Shown: positions 30,165 through 40,604, numbered from the stretch's first letter. The stretch: 64,000 bases of DNA from Kappaphycus alvarezii (GCA_002205965.3 NADL03000487.1:577165-641164); one strand, 5' to 3'. Notes: generated from the letters alone by a model not told the origin. Translations and numbers: made by a program.

Positions 30165-31100
30165 CTTTGCAAGATCTTGCCCCCAGCTCCTATTCAGGAG
30201 CTGGGAACATACGAGGCAGCCGCAGACGTCCATCGCAGGTGGTCCACCTCTTGCCTGCCGTCTAGGATTATCCCACTCAGTGTAATTTGCTGACAAAAAA
30301 CACAATGGCATAAGATGCTGACGGACGCAATCCGTGAGGCAGCGCAAGGACGAATTCCTCTTGGGGATTCCAGGAGGCAAGCGTTTCGCGCATCTATGGC
30401 CCTCCCGGGAGCTAAGGAATGAGTGCTTTGTCCCCCATGCCCCGGACTCCAGACAAGCATTGAATCTCGAAAATTCTCGGTGTGGCTTCAATACTACTGT
30501 CAAGTCCCACTATATCACCCTGGCACGCCATGCCCGAGAAGGAATTACGCGGGAACACTCGAAGTTCATGGTGATCATCTCATGCATTGCTTGCATAGAG
30601 CCCACAGGCTCAACCAACATGATCGCCAACCCTTCTCAGAAAAGATCTCGCAAGAGCTGCTCGTCATCCTGTCGTAGAGCCATGCCATGGTCTCTACGGC
30701 ACAAGTCCGGACATCCAAGCAATGGGGAGCAGATACCGACATTCTTAATGTTACCTTCGTGAGTCCCCTCGCTCCCTCCAACAGGAGAGTGAAGGTCTTC
30801 AGCCCGATGTCCTTCCTGAATGCGGCGCGAGGTGCAAAGCAGAGAAGATATCAATCTTTTATCTCGACCTCCACCAGAGGTACGTACGTACCTGTGCCGA
30901 TCTCCACTCTTGGAGGTTGGCACCCGGATGCATGTGCAGTGCTAAATAACGTGGCAAGGAACGTGGCCGCGGGGCAATGGAGACATACGGAAAAGTTCGG
31001 GGGTTTTGATGCAAAGCCACGCTGCAGTAGCCGTCGTGTCCAATGCGGCCTGCTTGATGGATGGCCTGAAGGTAGCCTTTTAGGGAGCGTAGTTTCTCCC
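30165..31100 (+). pseudogene. RT/endonuclease (subfamily III) copy 2
   Basis: Blocks in order but in changing frames: LCKILPPAPIQELGTYEAAA, AQGRIPLGDSRRQAFRASMA, CPPCPGLQTSIESRKFSVWL and TLEVHGDHLMHC (zinc-binding). A DILNVTFVSPLAPSNRRVKV nuclease-core strand follows, then PISTLGGWHPDACAV. A few stops and shifts are present. It ends at about 31100 in RVQCGLLDGW, matching SNAACLLAG of copy 3, and is followed tail-to-tail by an inverted element tail. Confidence 0.75.
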
Positions 31101-31117
31101 CCGTTTCTGTGTCGCCA

Positions 31118-31255
31118 TACCTTTTTGAGCCGATTGTGGTTGTCTGGAAAACTATGGGATAGATCGAATATATTTTCCAAGAGTTAAAACTCGCAAACCT
31201 TCCCTCCACCAGCAAATAGAGGGGGTGCCAGCGAGCAAACAAGCCGCACCGCGGG
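31118..31255 (-). repeat. Inverted subfamily III tail with motif copy 7
   Basis: The reverse complement starts with GCGGCTTGTTTGCTCGCTGG (the AACLLAG C-terminus). It runs into the dispersed motif (AAGGTTTGCGAGTTTTAACT, CCATAGTTTTCCAGACAACC) and ends GGCTCAAAAAGGTATGG. The same succession occurs in plus orientation at about 33100-33236. Confidence 0.75.
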
Positions 31256-31590
31256 ATATTGCAAATGCGGGGAGTCGCTGTATATAGTTTGACACAATTG
31301 AGCTGGACACCTTAGCAAATCCTCCTCAATTATCACAAGCCTGTGACAAAATCGTGCCATGATTTTGCCGTGCTGCCATGATTTTGGCGTGCTGACATGA
31401 TTAAAAATCATGCGAAGTCATCGTGCCATGAATTAGCTATGCTGGCATGATTAAAAAAACCATTAAAACTCAAATGTAGTATCGAAATTAGGTCCTCTTC
31501 TTGACGCCTATCTTCCGTCGCTTCTTCCCACGTCTCCCGTCCCTTTCACAACCTCCCGCAGAGCCATCTCGGTACCCGGGCCGCTCCTGA
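31256..31590. other. Short tandem-like ATGATT repeats, no gene
   Basis: Three to four imperfect units around GTGCCATGATTTTGCCGTGC and GCTGCCATGATTTTGGCGTG lie at 31350-31460. No frame is supported. Confidence 0.6.
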
Positions 31591-31603
31591 AGTCTGACGA
31601 ACC

Positions 31604-32269
31604 ATGGTTTGCCTCCGTCTTGGTGTCCCCATCTTCTTTGGCACACAACACTGCACCTATTGCGCCGCCGCCCACTTCCGTACTGTCCCCACCCTGGATT
31701 CCTACGGACACCATGCCTCTGCCTGTCCCTGCGCCGACGGCTCCATTCGGCGCCACAATTGTGTTCGCGACCGCCTCATTTCCGAGGTATCACGCTTATC
31801 AATTGGGATTCGCCCTGTCCGGGAATGGACCTTCCCGCAAGACTTGCCCCGACCCTCCAACTCCCGCCGCCGCCTCGACATCTACATCGATGATGTCCAG
31901 TTCTCTCCCGTCCCCCAGGGCTACGACGTCACTGTCATCAGCCCCCACTCCGCTCCATACGCCCAACAGCGGATTCACACGCCCCTCACTGCCCTCACTG
32001 CATCTGAGCGCGCGAAATCTCTCCGCTACGGCCACCTCTGCGCCGAACTACGTATCGACTTCCACCCGATGGCTTTCGATATATACGGGTCTGCCGGTCC
32101 CGGTGCCGAACGAGGTCTTTCAAGAATTGCTGAGTACATCGCTCTACGGAAAGGCAGTAGCCCTGCCTTCGAGCGCGATCGCTTGTTCACGATTATCAGT
32201 TCGCTCATACAACAACGAACTTCTGTCGCGATCAACCGACGACAACTCAACCGCTCCTGGCTCGGATAG
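31604..32269 (+). pseudogene. Endonuclease-like protein fragment (subfamily I), best copy
   Basis: 221 uninterrupted residues. Zinc-binding block: CTYCAAAHFRTVPTLDSYGH with HASACPCADGS, then IRRHNCVRDRLISEV. The nuclease-like core follows (RPVREWTFPQD, RRRLDIYIDDVQFSPVPQGY, DVTVISPH). The C-terminus is SSLIQQRTSVAINRRQLNRS. GHHASAC...RRHN...RD matches the layout before the nuclease in subfamily II (GDHAADLC...HRHNSLRN). The frame is open but lacks RT, so it is a 5'-truncated element or a domesticated fragment; nothing favours the latter. Confidence 0.7.
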
Positions 32270-32317
32270 ATTTTTCCCCTTTTGAGGGCCGCTAGCCCCT
32301 CCTTTTCTGCTTGGTAA

Positions 32318-32346
32318 AGTCTTCTTCTTCTTCTTCTTCTTCTTGA
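32318..32346 (+). repeat. (TTC)n microsatellite
   Basis: About nine CTT/TTC units between two element fragments. Confidence 0.9.
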
Positions 32347-32389
32347 CATTTTTTTCGCAGGCACGATTTTAGTGCAAATCACATTTCAT

Positions 32390-33147
32390 GCTGCCGTTCG
32401 GGAGGCTCTGCCGCTCACCGACACCTGAACTCTCGTCTTTCGCGCCAGTATGTCCCTAACCTCGGCCAAAACATGGGTCTACTGCGCTCCGTGCCCTGGT
32501 TTGAAGACACTCATGAAGAGCAAGGATTTCTCCATTTGGTTCCAGTACTTTGACCATACCCCTTTATTCGCCCCAGATACTCCTTGTCCAAAGGCAGGGT
32601 GTCCTGAAATGCTGAATATCCACGGGGACCACTTGCTGCATTGCCGTGAGGGCTGTGAGCGCATTTGTAGCAATAACAAATAGGTGACCCTCCTCGGTAA
32701 CGGACTTGCAAAAGCCACCCAACGGCCATTCACTGAGCCCCGATGACAATACTAACACCAAACAAGGCCAGATATCAGGACGGTGGACCGGAATATTTCG
32801 ACCTAACGTTCGTTTACCTGCATGCCTCTTTCTTTGCAAAATCGAAGAGGTTCAACCCACTCACGAGCCTCAATGCAGCCCACGCGGAAAAGAAGCGGAA
32901 ATACCAAGGATTTATTGCTTAATTATCGAGAAAAAGCATGCTAGTTCCCCTCCCCATCTCTACGCTGGGAGTATGCCATCCGGCAGCGTTCACCGTCGTC
33001 AAAGAACTTCTGAGAATTGTCGCCGGCCCCGCGATGGAACGGATTTCGAAGGTGCATGGTGCCCGTGTACAGCGAAACTCCACATTGACAGTATACTCCA
33101 ATGCGGCTTGTTTGCTTGCTGGTACCACCTTTATATGCTAGTAGAAG
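32390..33147 (+). pseudogene. RT/endonuclease (subfamily III) copy 3
   Basis: FRASMSLTSAKTWVYCAPCP, GLKTLMKSKDFSIWFQYF and TPCPKAGCPEMLNIHGDHLL with HC form the zinc-binding part. RPDIRTVD and YFDLTFVY, then LTSLNAAHAEKKRKYQGFIA and LVPLPISTLGVCHPAA, cover the core and C-terminus, ending SNAACLLAGTTFIC. RPDI and FDLTF provide the PD and D positions of the proposed nuclease. The dispersed motif follows directly at 33148. Confidence 0.75.
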
Positions 33148-33236
33148 AGAAAGTATTGGGTATTTTTACTCGTGGAAGATATATTCGATCTATCCTAAAG
33201 TCTTTCAGACAACCAAAATCGACTCAAAAAGGTGTG
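33148..33236 (+). repeat. Dispersed ~85-bp motif, copy 8 (element 3' tail)
   Basis: AAGTATTGGGTATTTTTACT, CGTGGAAGATATATTCGATC, TTTCAGACAACC and CGACTCAAAAAGGTGTG. It directly follows the subfamily III stop, which is the main reason to treat the motif as this family's 3' untranslated tail. Confidence 0.75.
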
Positions 33237-33429
33237 CCGACATAATATGTAGGGAGGAACTGGGGCTACTAGAATGAAGCACCGTCAGCGCCTGTCGCAA
33301 CCTCTCATGTACATATATGCTCACTACCACCATACAAGTTGACTGGGTATCAACCAGCTTATCTGTTATAATAAATAAACCACTCGTATTATCCTTTATT
33401 GGACTATTTGAAAGCATGTAATGAATAGA

Positions 33430-33590
33430 ACATTAAGAAACATTGCGATGCAACATCCGGCGATTGATAGCAACCGCAGTCCGTTGTTGCACCAGCGAGC
33501 TGAGAACGAGGAGTTGATGACGGTCGGAAATCGGAGTACTAACTTTCCGGGAGGCACTGTACTTAGAAATTCGATGCAACCCGCTTGAAA
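33430..33590 (-). pseudogene. Subfamily I C-terminal scrap, copy 3
   Basis: Minus strand SDRHQLLVLSSLVQQRTAVA with INRRMLHRN matches the end of the copy at 31604-32269 (SSLIQQRTSVAINRRQLNRS). Confidence 0.7.
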
Positions 33591-33606
33591 AAAATATTTC
33601 AATGAA

Positions 33607-34828
33607 ATGCGCAAATCCAAAATAGATAATAAGCAAAAAGCTCTCGAACTCGCAACCTCCAGAGATTCTACGACTCCAACGCCCCGAGAGCAGAAACATG
33701 CCAACCTCCGCCGGGCGATGAGACTTACCAGAGATGGTGCCTATGGCAAATCGGCACAGTCCCTAGGTTCACTAGGTGTCCTTCCGGCAACAAAAGCTGT
33801 GTCCGACGCCCTTCGCGCAAGGCATCCCCAAGCTCCAGGAGATGACGAGGAACGCTTCGTACCCCCCATAGACCTCCCTACAATCACACCGATCGCGAAG
33901 GACGAAGTACTGCGAGCTGTTCGTTCTTTCAACCCGGGTTCAGCCCCTGGCGGATCTGGCCTTCGCCCCTGTCACGTCGAAGAGCTATTAAGGGCCCTTA
34001 CATCTTCCTCCCAAGGGGGATTCCTGGATTCCCTCACAGAACTCGTGAACGTGCTGGCCTCTGGGAAAGCTCCGGTAACGCTCGCGCCCTGGGTTACTGG
34101 CGCCCCACTCACGCCACTCGCGAAGAAAGACATGACCCCGCGCCCCATTGCTGTGGGGGAAACTTTAAGAAGACTGGTGAGCAGCTGCCTCGCAACTCGA
34201 GTCAATGAGAAAGCAGCACCCTACTTTCAGCCATTGCAGGTCGGCATTGCCACAAAATCAGGAACTGACACTGTGGTTCATGGAGTCCGTCGCATTGTGA
34301 GCAAATTCGGCACTAGTTCCAACTATGCTCTTTTATCGGTGAACCTAAGGAATGCCTTCAACCTCTGTAGCCGTGCAGCCTTTTTCAAAGCCGTCAAGAA
34401 CCTTTTCCCCAGTTGCTACCCTGGGTGTTGTACTGCCATAACAACGATCCAGCGTCCCTATGGACTGGATGCGAGACGATACGGAGTGTTGTGGGAACTC
34501 AGCATGAAGACCCACTCAGCGGCTTGCTTTTCGCCCTGGTCCTCCATCCTCCCGCTAGAAGAATTCGAGAGTTGTTATCTTCATTCCCCGAAGTGACACA
34601 GAGTTGAAAATCTTGCTTTTGGAACTTTAGTACCACGATGATGGTTATATTATAGCCAAACACACCGCATTACTCAAAGACATCGAATTTTTGTCCTCCC
34701 CGGAAGCCAAAAGTCTTGGGCTTCATCTCGCCATCCCGAAATGAAAAGTGTGGTCACCAACGGCCCCCGTCGCCTCAGTCCAAGCGGCCGTCCCCCCCGA
34801 CATGTTGCAGGAATACTTCGAAGGGGTT
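33607..34828 (+). pseudogene. RT half of subfamily III element (copy 4)
   Basis: The best-preserved RT of this group. SAPGGSGLRPCHVEELLRAL is followed by LTPLAKKDMTPRPIAVGETL and RRLVSSCLAT. Then SVNLRNAFNLCSRAAFFKAV is motif A with N for the catalytic D. After a frame change GTQHEDPLSGLLFALVLHP is motif B, and YHDDGYIIAKHTALLKDIEF is motif C (HDD). The block order KKD..RPIAVGE..RRL is typical of RT/endonuclease elements found in many protists and invertebrates. The frame is cut at 34828 by an LTR-like unit and resumes at 35995. Confidence 0.8.
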
Positions 34829-35994
34829 TGATAGGGATAAATCGTCGGGAGAAGAGATATTCTGAGCCAACTAACCCAAGAAGGAGGTATTGCAAGCGAC
34901 AAAAGTGCTACCGTGGTATAGTTGAACGAAAAAAAGGAGTGATAAGGAAGACAGTTGAGAGGGCTACAAGCAATTATGGAAGGAGCAGGGTCTACCACTG
35001 ATGCTCTGTGACCAGCGTAGGGAAAATGTTTCTTGGGTCTGAAGTTGACTCTCAACTTCCTCCATCCAGAGTTGGGTCCACCTGGTTCATATATTCCGGC
35101 CCTCTCCCCACTATTCCAGCACTTTCCATGTCTCCATCTCCCTCATCCTCCTCATCCTCCTCTTCACCGTTGTCTTCATCTTCGTCAGAAGAGTAAGAGA
35201 TCACAATTACTCAATCAGTCTCCCCTTCGTTCTCCATAGGAGCTCCCCCACCGTTGTACACTAGTGGCTCCCACGGGTCTACTCAGTCATCCTCCCCATC
35301 ATCCTCATCCTCCTCATCCTCCTCTTCCTCTACCTCCTCTTCCTCTTACTCCTCTTCATCCTCCTCCTCTGGCTCTTCTGCCTGCTCGAAGCAGTTACGG
35401 CGGACCCACTCCCGAACGCGTTCCCGGTCCAACCTTCTACATTAATCCTCGTAGTCGGTTGGACCATTTTCCATCAGGGCAAGGGCGTTGAGAGGACGGA
35501 GGCCTCGGGATGACTTGGCGATGGTGAGGAAAGGGCGGAGGTTGATCATGTTGAGGGCCAAAAAGAGGGTGAGCCGATGGGGTAGTTGATGGCGGGGAGG
35601 GTTGCCTCAAAGACGTCTATTTCGGACTTTAAATAGGGCAACGAATTCGAAAATTGTCACCGCCTTGGACGAAATAAAGAATGTGAAGCAATGCCACAGC
35701 TTTGAATTTGCATGCGATTAGGACAATAACTAAAAATCTGCTTCATAAAATATCGGAACTGAATTTGGAGGACGAAGAGGATCACGATTCGAAAGATTCC
35801 TTTTCTGAAAAAGGAGGACCAAAATACTCAAAGGAAAAATTGAAATGGAGTTGCACAGTGAATTTGGAATCATGGATTTGTTCCTAAAAGAAAATTGATG
35901 GGAAGAGTTTTTTTTGGAGAATCATGGGGGGAAGAGAGGACAGAAGTTTGTCGAGAGGACCAGTCTCCTACGGAAAGGACCGTTTCCGTACCAA
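34829..35994 (-). mobile_element. LTR-like unit with acidic gene, copy A
   Basis: Begins TGATAGGGATAAATCGTC like the gypsy LTR. About 230 bp of LTR similarity jump directly to the middle of the acidic gene (minus strand), then its upstream region, ending ...CGTACCAACA at about 35994. Compared with copy B, the C-terminal gene part and much of the LTR part are deleted. It interrupts the RT: EYFEGV on the left and IFILNAPVGSKEF on the right are adjacent in this RT family. A matching 5-bp duplication was not found. Confidence 0.75.
35075..35549 (-). pseudogene. Acidic protein gene, copy A (broken)
   Basis: Starts MINLRPFLTIAKSSRGLRPL, then NALALMENGPTDYED, then a TAA where copy B has a Tyr codon, then a Glu/Asp-rich tract. 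A TGA precedes VDPWEPLV exactly as in copy B, and another stop lies before VIVISYSSDEDE. The C-terminal DIC..CLG block is deleted. A TATTTAA box lies about 80 bp upstream (35629-35635). Confidence 0.7.
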
Positions 35995-37345
35995 CACGAT
36001 TTTCATCTTAAACGCTCCAGTAGGTTCTAAGGAGTTCATGGAAAAGCACATCTTGGACCATGTCCACAACCTCGAACCTCTCATTAATGCCATCACGGAG
36101 CTAGAGGACTTCCAAGTTTCGTTCCAATTACTTCGAAACTGTTCTGGGGTTTGCAAGTTGGGGTACCTTCTTCGAGTCGTTCCGCCTTCCTGTACAAGGA
36201 AAGGGGCCGACTATTTTGACGGCCTACTCGAAAATTTTGTCCGAAAGATGTCAGGTGGATTGCTTGACAATACCATATTTAAGGAATAACAGCTGCCCAT
36301 TAAGTCGACGCAGGACGAAAAGCCGACTTTGGGAATTGGCTTGACGTCAGCGAAGGACGTGGGCGCTGCTTCATTCCTTGCATCCAGCGCCGCCTCAAAC
36401 AAGCTGTGCGCGAAATTCTTGCCCGCTTCCACTAAGGACCTGTCCCAATACGATGACGCCCTCGAAGATTTCGACATATGGAATGCCTCCTGTCGATCTG
36501 CGGATAGACTTCCGTTCAGCAACTTCTGCTCAAACAACCCACCATCACAGTAGAAGCTTACAGACACAGTCCATGCAGCGGCGCAGGAAGCGTTACCGCC
36601 TGGCGATACCCGTACCCGTGCTTTCCGCGCCTCGATATCACTACCTGGAGCGAAGGGATGGGTCCACTGTGCGCCTTGCGCGGGGTTGAGGACACAAATC
36701 AGGAGCAAAGATTTCTCGGTGTGGCTGCTGTACTTCTGCCTAACTCCATTTTTCGCCCCTAATACTCCTTGTCCGAAGCCTGGGTGCCCTGAGACATTAG
36801 AAATCCATGGGGATCATTTGCTGCACTGTCGTTATGGATGCCAGTGAAACATTCGCCACAACAATCAGGTTGCTTTGCTAGGCAATGATCTTGGACGGGC
36901 GGCTCGGCGCCCTTTCATCGAACCGCTTGTGAATCTTCAACACCGGCCAAGACCGGACATCAGAGACATGGGCGCCACATGTCGAACTGAATATTTCGAC
37001 ATAACATTCGTCTATCCACTCGCTCCCTCCCATTCCAGAGTCCGGATTTTTAACCCGATGATACCAGTCTCAATGCAGCGAGCGCGGTGAAAGTACTAAG
37101 GCTTTCTTGCGGAATTACCGGAGAGAAGCAGGCTAGTTCCTTTTCCAATTTCTACTCTTGGCGGATGGCATCCAGGGGCGTTTTCAGAAGTCACGGAGCT
37201 TGCAAGAACCGTCGCCAGTCGCCCAATGGAACGGTTTTCGAAAGTTTGAGGCATTCCTCTACAACTACACTCGGCGTTGGCAGTAACTTCTAACGCTGCT
37301 TGTATACTGGCTGGCATCCTATCGACTTTCTGGTAGACTGTTGCT
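35995..37345 (+). pseudogene. C-terminal half of subfamily III element (copy 4)
   Basis: Continues the RT of 33607-34828: LNAPVGSKEFMEKHILDHVH, FQLLRNCSGVCKLGYLLRVV and GLTSAKDVGAASFLASSAAS. The zinc-binding region follows (HCAPCAGLRTQIRSKDFSVW, TPCPKPGCPETLEIHGDHLL then HC). The nuclease-like core is RPDIRDMGA and TEYFDITFVYPLAPS. Only a few stops and shifts interrupt about 430 codons. With the RT half it shows the full order RT - thumb - zinc block - nuclease for this family. Confidence 0.8.
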
Positions 37346-38039
37346 GGTGCTAGCATTCGACAGCAATAATTTGTACATTGCTTCGACCATCGGTACATGT
37401 ATTTAATATGACATGCAGATTTGCAGCTCCAAATGGGTCCCAGCCAATCCATTCATCTCAATAAAGACACCCCCTTTTTCCAAAATAGATAATTCCAAAT
37501 GAAAGAATTATAAAATTAATTGAATAGACTGAGAATATTAAAAAAGTTATTGATAGCTGGTCGGCGGGGATAGTCCGATGGCCCGAGGCTTGCTAAAATT
37601 TTGTAACAACTTAGGACTATTTATACTGTGGATCAGAGTATAAAAGCTACAAAGATGATTCCAACAGAACAATAATTTTGTAGAATAAATTAATGCTGAG
37701 TAATAAATATAGAATAATTATACATATATATATGTATATATATATATATAAATAAATATAGAATAATTCTTCAGGTGAATCAATCCAAATAGTAATTTGC
37801 TGGCAATATAATCCCAGTTATTATAACTGTAGAATTTAAAACTCAACCGAAAGAAGTAAAAAATTGCTTCACGTGTAATACAGAATAAAACATGGGCTAG
37901 TGAAAAACGCATAAATTATTTTCGACGATTCAAAATAAATGAAAATTGAGGGCCTTTGATAAAATATTTTTCCACACCAATCTGTTTGATAGGTCCTGCC
38001 AATGGTTTGATTACAAGTACAGAGGACTCCCAACCTTTC
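37346..38039. other. AT-rich, no gene
   Basis: Includes an alternating TA stretch at about 37722-37760. No frame or family match. Confidence 0.6.
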
Positions 38040-38645
38040 AATTACTCGCAGTAAACGACCCCTCTACCCACCTCTGTTCGATATGGAAAGCAATTAAATA
38101 GTTTTCCAATACTTGTAAAAATAGTTTTTCAATTTTCAAACGGCCTCCGTCCCTGGGCCAACTGAGCGCAGATATCGAAAGCCATAGGGTGGAATACCAT
38201 ATGGAGCTTTTTACACTAACCACGTTAGCGACCCTCTTTGACGGCCTTAGCTTTAAAAAGAAGGACGGTGGGGTCTCGTTAACGGCGGAGCGGTGGTAGG
38301 GGTTGGAATGAAGGGTTGTGACTTTCACGTCGAAGCTTTGAGTCTCATAGCGAACTGGGGGTCATAAATGACGAGGTCTAGGCGGCGACAGATCATATGA
38401 GAGACAAAGGCATCCTGCGGACATTCCCATTCCCAGAAGGGACGGAGAGCGATCGCGAGAGTAGTGAGCTCGGAGAAAAGGCGATTACAAAGCACATTGT
38501 GGCGGGGAGCAGAGCAGTCAGCACAGGGACAAACGGTGGCATTGTGACCAAGGAGGTCAAGGACTGGGGGCATTCGAAAGTGAGAGGTGGGGCAGAAAAA
38601 ACATTCTTCGTTGCCTTAGTATATTGAGCAGACGAGGGGAAGGAA
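38040..38645 (-). pseudogene. Endonuclease-like fragment (subfamily I), copy 4
   Basis: Minus strand MPPVLDLLGHNATVCPCADC with SAPRHNVLCNRLFSEL, then RPFWEWECPQD and CRRLDLVIYDPQFAMRLKAS. After a shift, VKVTTLHSNPYHRSAVNE follows. It matches the copies at 29787 and 31604. Confidence 0.7.
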
Positions 38646-39258
38646 AAAATTGCGCCAGATTTATGATGGGACACGGGTTCCAAGTAGCTCTGAGTGAGGG
38701 CAGAGAGTGAGTGGGTGGCCCTTTGGGATGAAATGAATGACTCATTTCAGTAATTGAAGGCGGTCAGAAGGAAGATTGGTGTGAGGTATCAGCGATGCAA
38801 GCATAATGCACATAAAGACGTCCAAGGTCAAGCGTTGATGGATGCTGTTAATGCTCTCCACTCGTTGCCTACTAGTTTTTGATCTGTGACAGATCAGATA
38901 GATAGAGCATGAGATAATGATGATATTTTGATATCTTAAGAATGCTAGAATGCATTGAGGATCAGAAGAGATGGGTGGGACATCTCCATCATTGAAAAAG
39001 GTCACTCGAAGTTATCCTCTTTTCCTGATACTGTTCTGTTAAGTACTTGTTTCATCTACCAGTATTCAGCCTTCGCTGACTGGTTTGAGCCTTTATTTAG
39101 CCTATACTGACACTCTAGAGAGTGATGATTACTGTTAGGCGAGTGCTGATAGGAACGGATTTTTTGTCGCCGTCATCTAAAGACTTTTAGTTTACTGTAC
39201 TACCTCCCCTTGTCCAAAATTGCTTATAGTCCGGTCCTTCCTCGTCCTCCGAGAGCCT
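38646..39258. other. No gene seen
   Basis: Short frames only. The last ~25 bp (about 39226-39253) resemble, in reverse complement, a piece of the acidic gene region of copies D and F. Confidence 0.4.
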
Positions 39259-39485
39259 TGCTTATCATTAGCGCGGTCCTCTCCAAATTTATTTCCAATT
39301 TATCTAGATATTTTTATACTGTATCTACCCCTCTGAATCGATCCCGAATCAAGTTATTTTCCCCTTTTTGCTTACCTCCTCCTCCAAATTCGCTTTTTTC
39401 AGAAAAAGGGCGCAAATGCACTACTACAAAATCCCTGCAGATTAATTTTACCTATTCCTTATCGATATAACCTGCCCCGGGAGCA

Positions 39486-39493
39486 TATTTAAA
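39486..39493 (+). promoter_or_regulatory. TATA-like box of acidic gene C
   Basis: TATTTAAA, 110 bp before the ATG. TATTTAA is also present 76-80 bp upstream of the gene in copies A and B. Confidence 0.55.
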
Positions 39494-39602
39494 CCCCTTT
39501 ATTCCAAGTTTCAGACGTCCCCGATCATTTTACTCATCACCCCTCTCCCCCAAGACACCCAAAACATCCTCTATCCTCCGTCTACAATTATTTACAACCA
39601 AA

Positions 39603-40165
39603 ATGAACAACCTTCGCCCCTCCGCCCCCATCACCAAAAACCGCCCCTCTCGCCCCTTAAACGGCCTTGCGCTCGCTGTATATGGCCCGACGGACGCAGA
39701 CGACTACCTGCGATGCCAGACTAAGAAGAAGATAATCGAGTTCGTCCGCAAGCTCTTCGTCGAGGATGAGGCCGAGGAGGTACCTGAGGGGCAAGAGTGG
39801 GAGGTCGAGGGGGAGCTGGGGAGACCTTCGAGGAGTGGGCAGCCCCGGAATTGGTCTACGAGGTTAAGGAGGACGGGGATGAAGATGAGGACGAGGATGA
39901 AGACGAGGACGAGGATGAGGACGAGGATGAAGACGAGGACGAGGAGGATGAAGGACTGGGAGACATGGGAAGTGTTGGAACGGTGGAATGTATGGAACAA
40001 GTGGTACCGAGGATGGAACTGGATGGGGATATCTTTAGTAGTTTAGATATCTCCCAGGAGCAAATAGATGGTTATGAGCCGTTCGCAGATATCTGTGGGG
40101 ACTGCTTGGGCAGCATGGATATTTTAGAGGAGTTGTTTGGATCTGATTTAGAGAATGGGAAATAA
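39603..40165 (+). CDS. Acidic protein of the LTR-like unit (~188 aa)
   Basis: N-terminus MNNLRPSAPITKNRPSRPLN with GLALAVYGPTDADDYLR, then a basic/hydrophobic helix KKKIIEFVRKLFVEDEAEE. APELVYEVKEDG follows, then about 30 mostly Asp/Glu residues, and a conserved end GDIFSSLDISQ, FADICGDCLGSMDILEELFG, SDLENGK. One base is missing in the G-rich stretch near 39820, joining two frames. Copies A and B share the N-terminus and B the C-terminus; D and F share the LVYG and SDLE regions. The acidic tract could bind basic proteins such as histones or act in transcription, but no known domain is recognised and function is unknown. Confidence 0.7.
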
Positions 40166-40604
40166 GAGGATCTCATTGATTGTTAGTTTCTTAAGTATCC
40201 TTTGTTTAGAGTATTTCGTCCACACAAATTGTTTTTATGTATTTCCTGGTACCTTCAGTAGTTTTGTTCGGACTTTAGGGTAGCCAAAAGTCTATATAAG
40301 CTGAATAAACTGCTTCCTCATGGAGAGGTCAAGCAAGTTGGCAGACCACTTCAATCCAAGTCCTGAGTAGTAGGGAGTTGAGAGTCGACTTCAGACCCAA
40401 GAAAACTTTTTCCTACGCTGCTCACAGAGCATCAGGGGTAGACCCTGCCCTTCCATACTTACTTGTAGACCTCTCAACTCTCTTCCATATACACTCCTTT
40501 TTGTTCGTTTAAATATACCACGGTAGCACTTTTGTCGCTTGCAACACCTCCTTCTTGGGGTAGTTGGGTCTGAGTATCTCTCTCCTGAAGATTTACCCCT
40601 ATCA

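Larger units (their letters stand above)
39259..40604 (+). mobile_element. LTR-like unit with acidic gene, copy C (best coding copy)
   Basis: TG (39259) to CA (40604), 1,346 bp. In order: leader homologous to copies A and B, TATTTAAA box at 39486-39493, acidic gene 39603-40165, about 125 bp spacer, TCTATATAAG at 40291-40300 and AATAAA at 40304-40309. An LTR R/U5-like end follows, matching the gypsy LTR down to CCCCTATCA. No internal retroelement region or second LTR is attached and no 5-bp duplication is evident. Confidence 0.75.

Noticed and set aside
30153-30503. 116-residue minus-strand frame
   Set aside because: Antisense to the subfamily III copy, whose plus-strand frames carry the conserved blocks.
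35008-35491. Ser/Pro-rich plus-strand frames (SSSSSSSSS runs), also at 51784-52164
   Set aside because: They are the complementary strand of the Glu/Asp-rich tract of the minus-strand acidic genes.
39226-39253. Copy C inserted at the same target as copy B (CTCGGAGGACGAGGAAGG similarity)
   Set aside because: Only about 25 bp match and similarity is not continued further out, so a shared target is not established.
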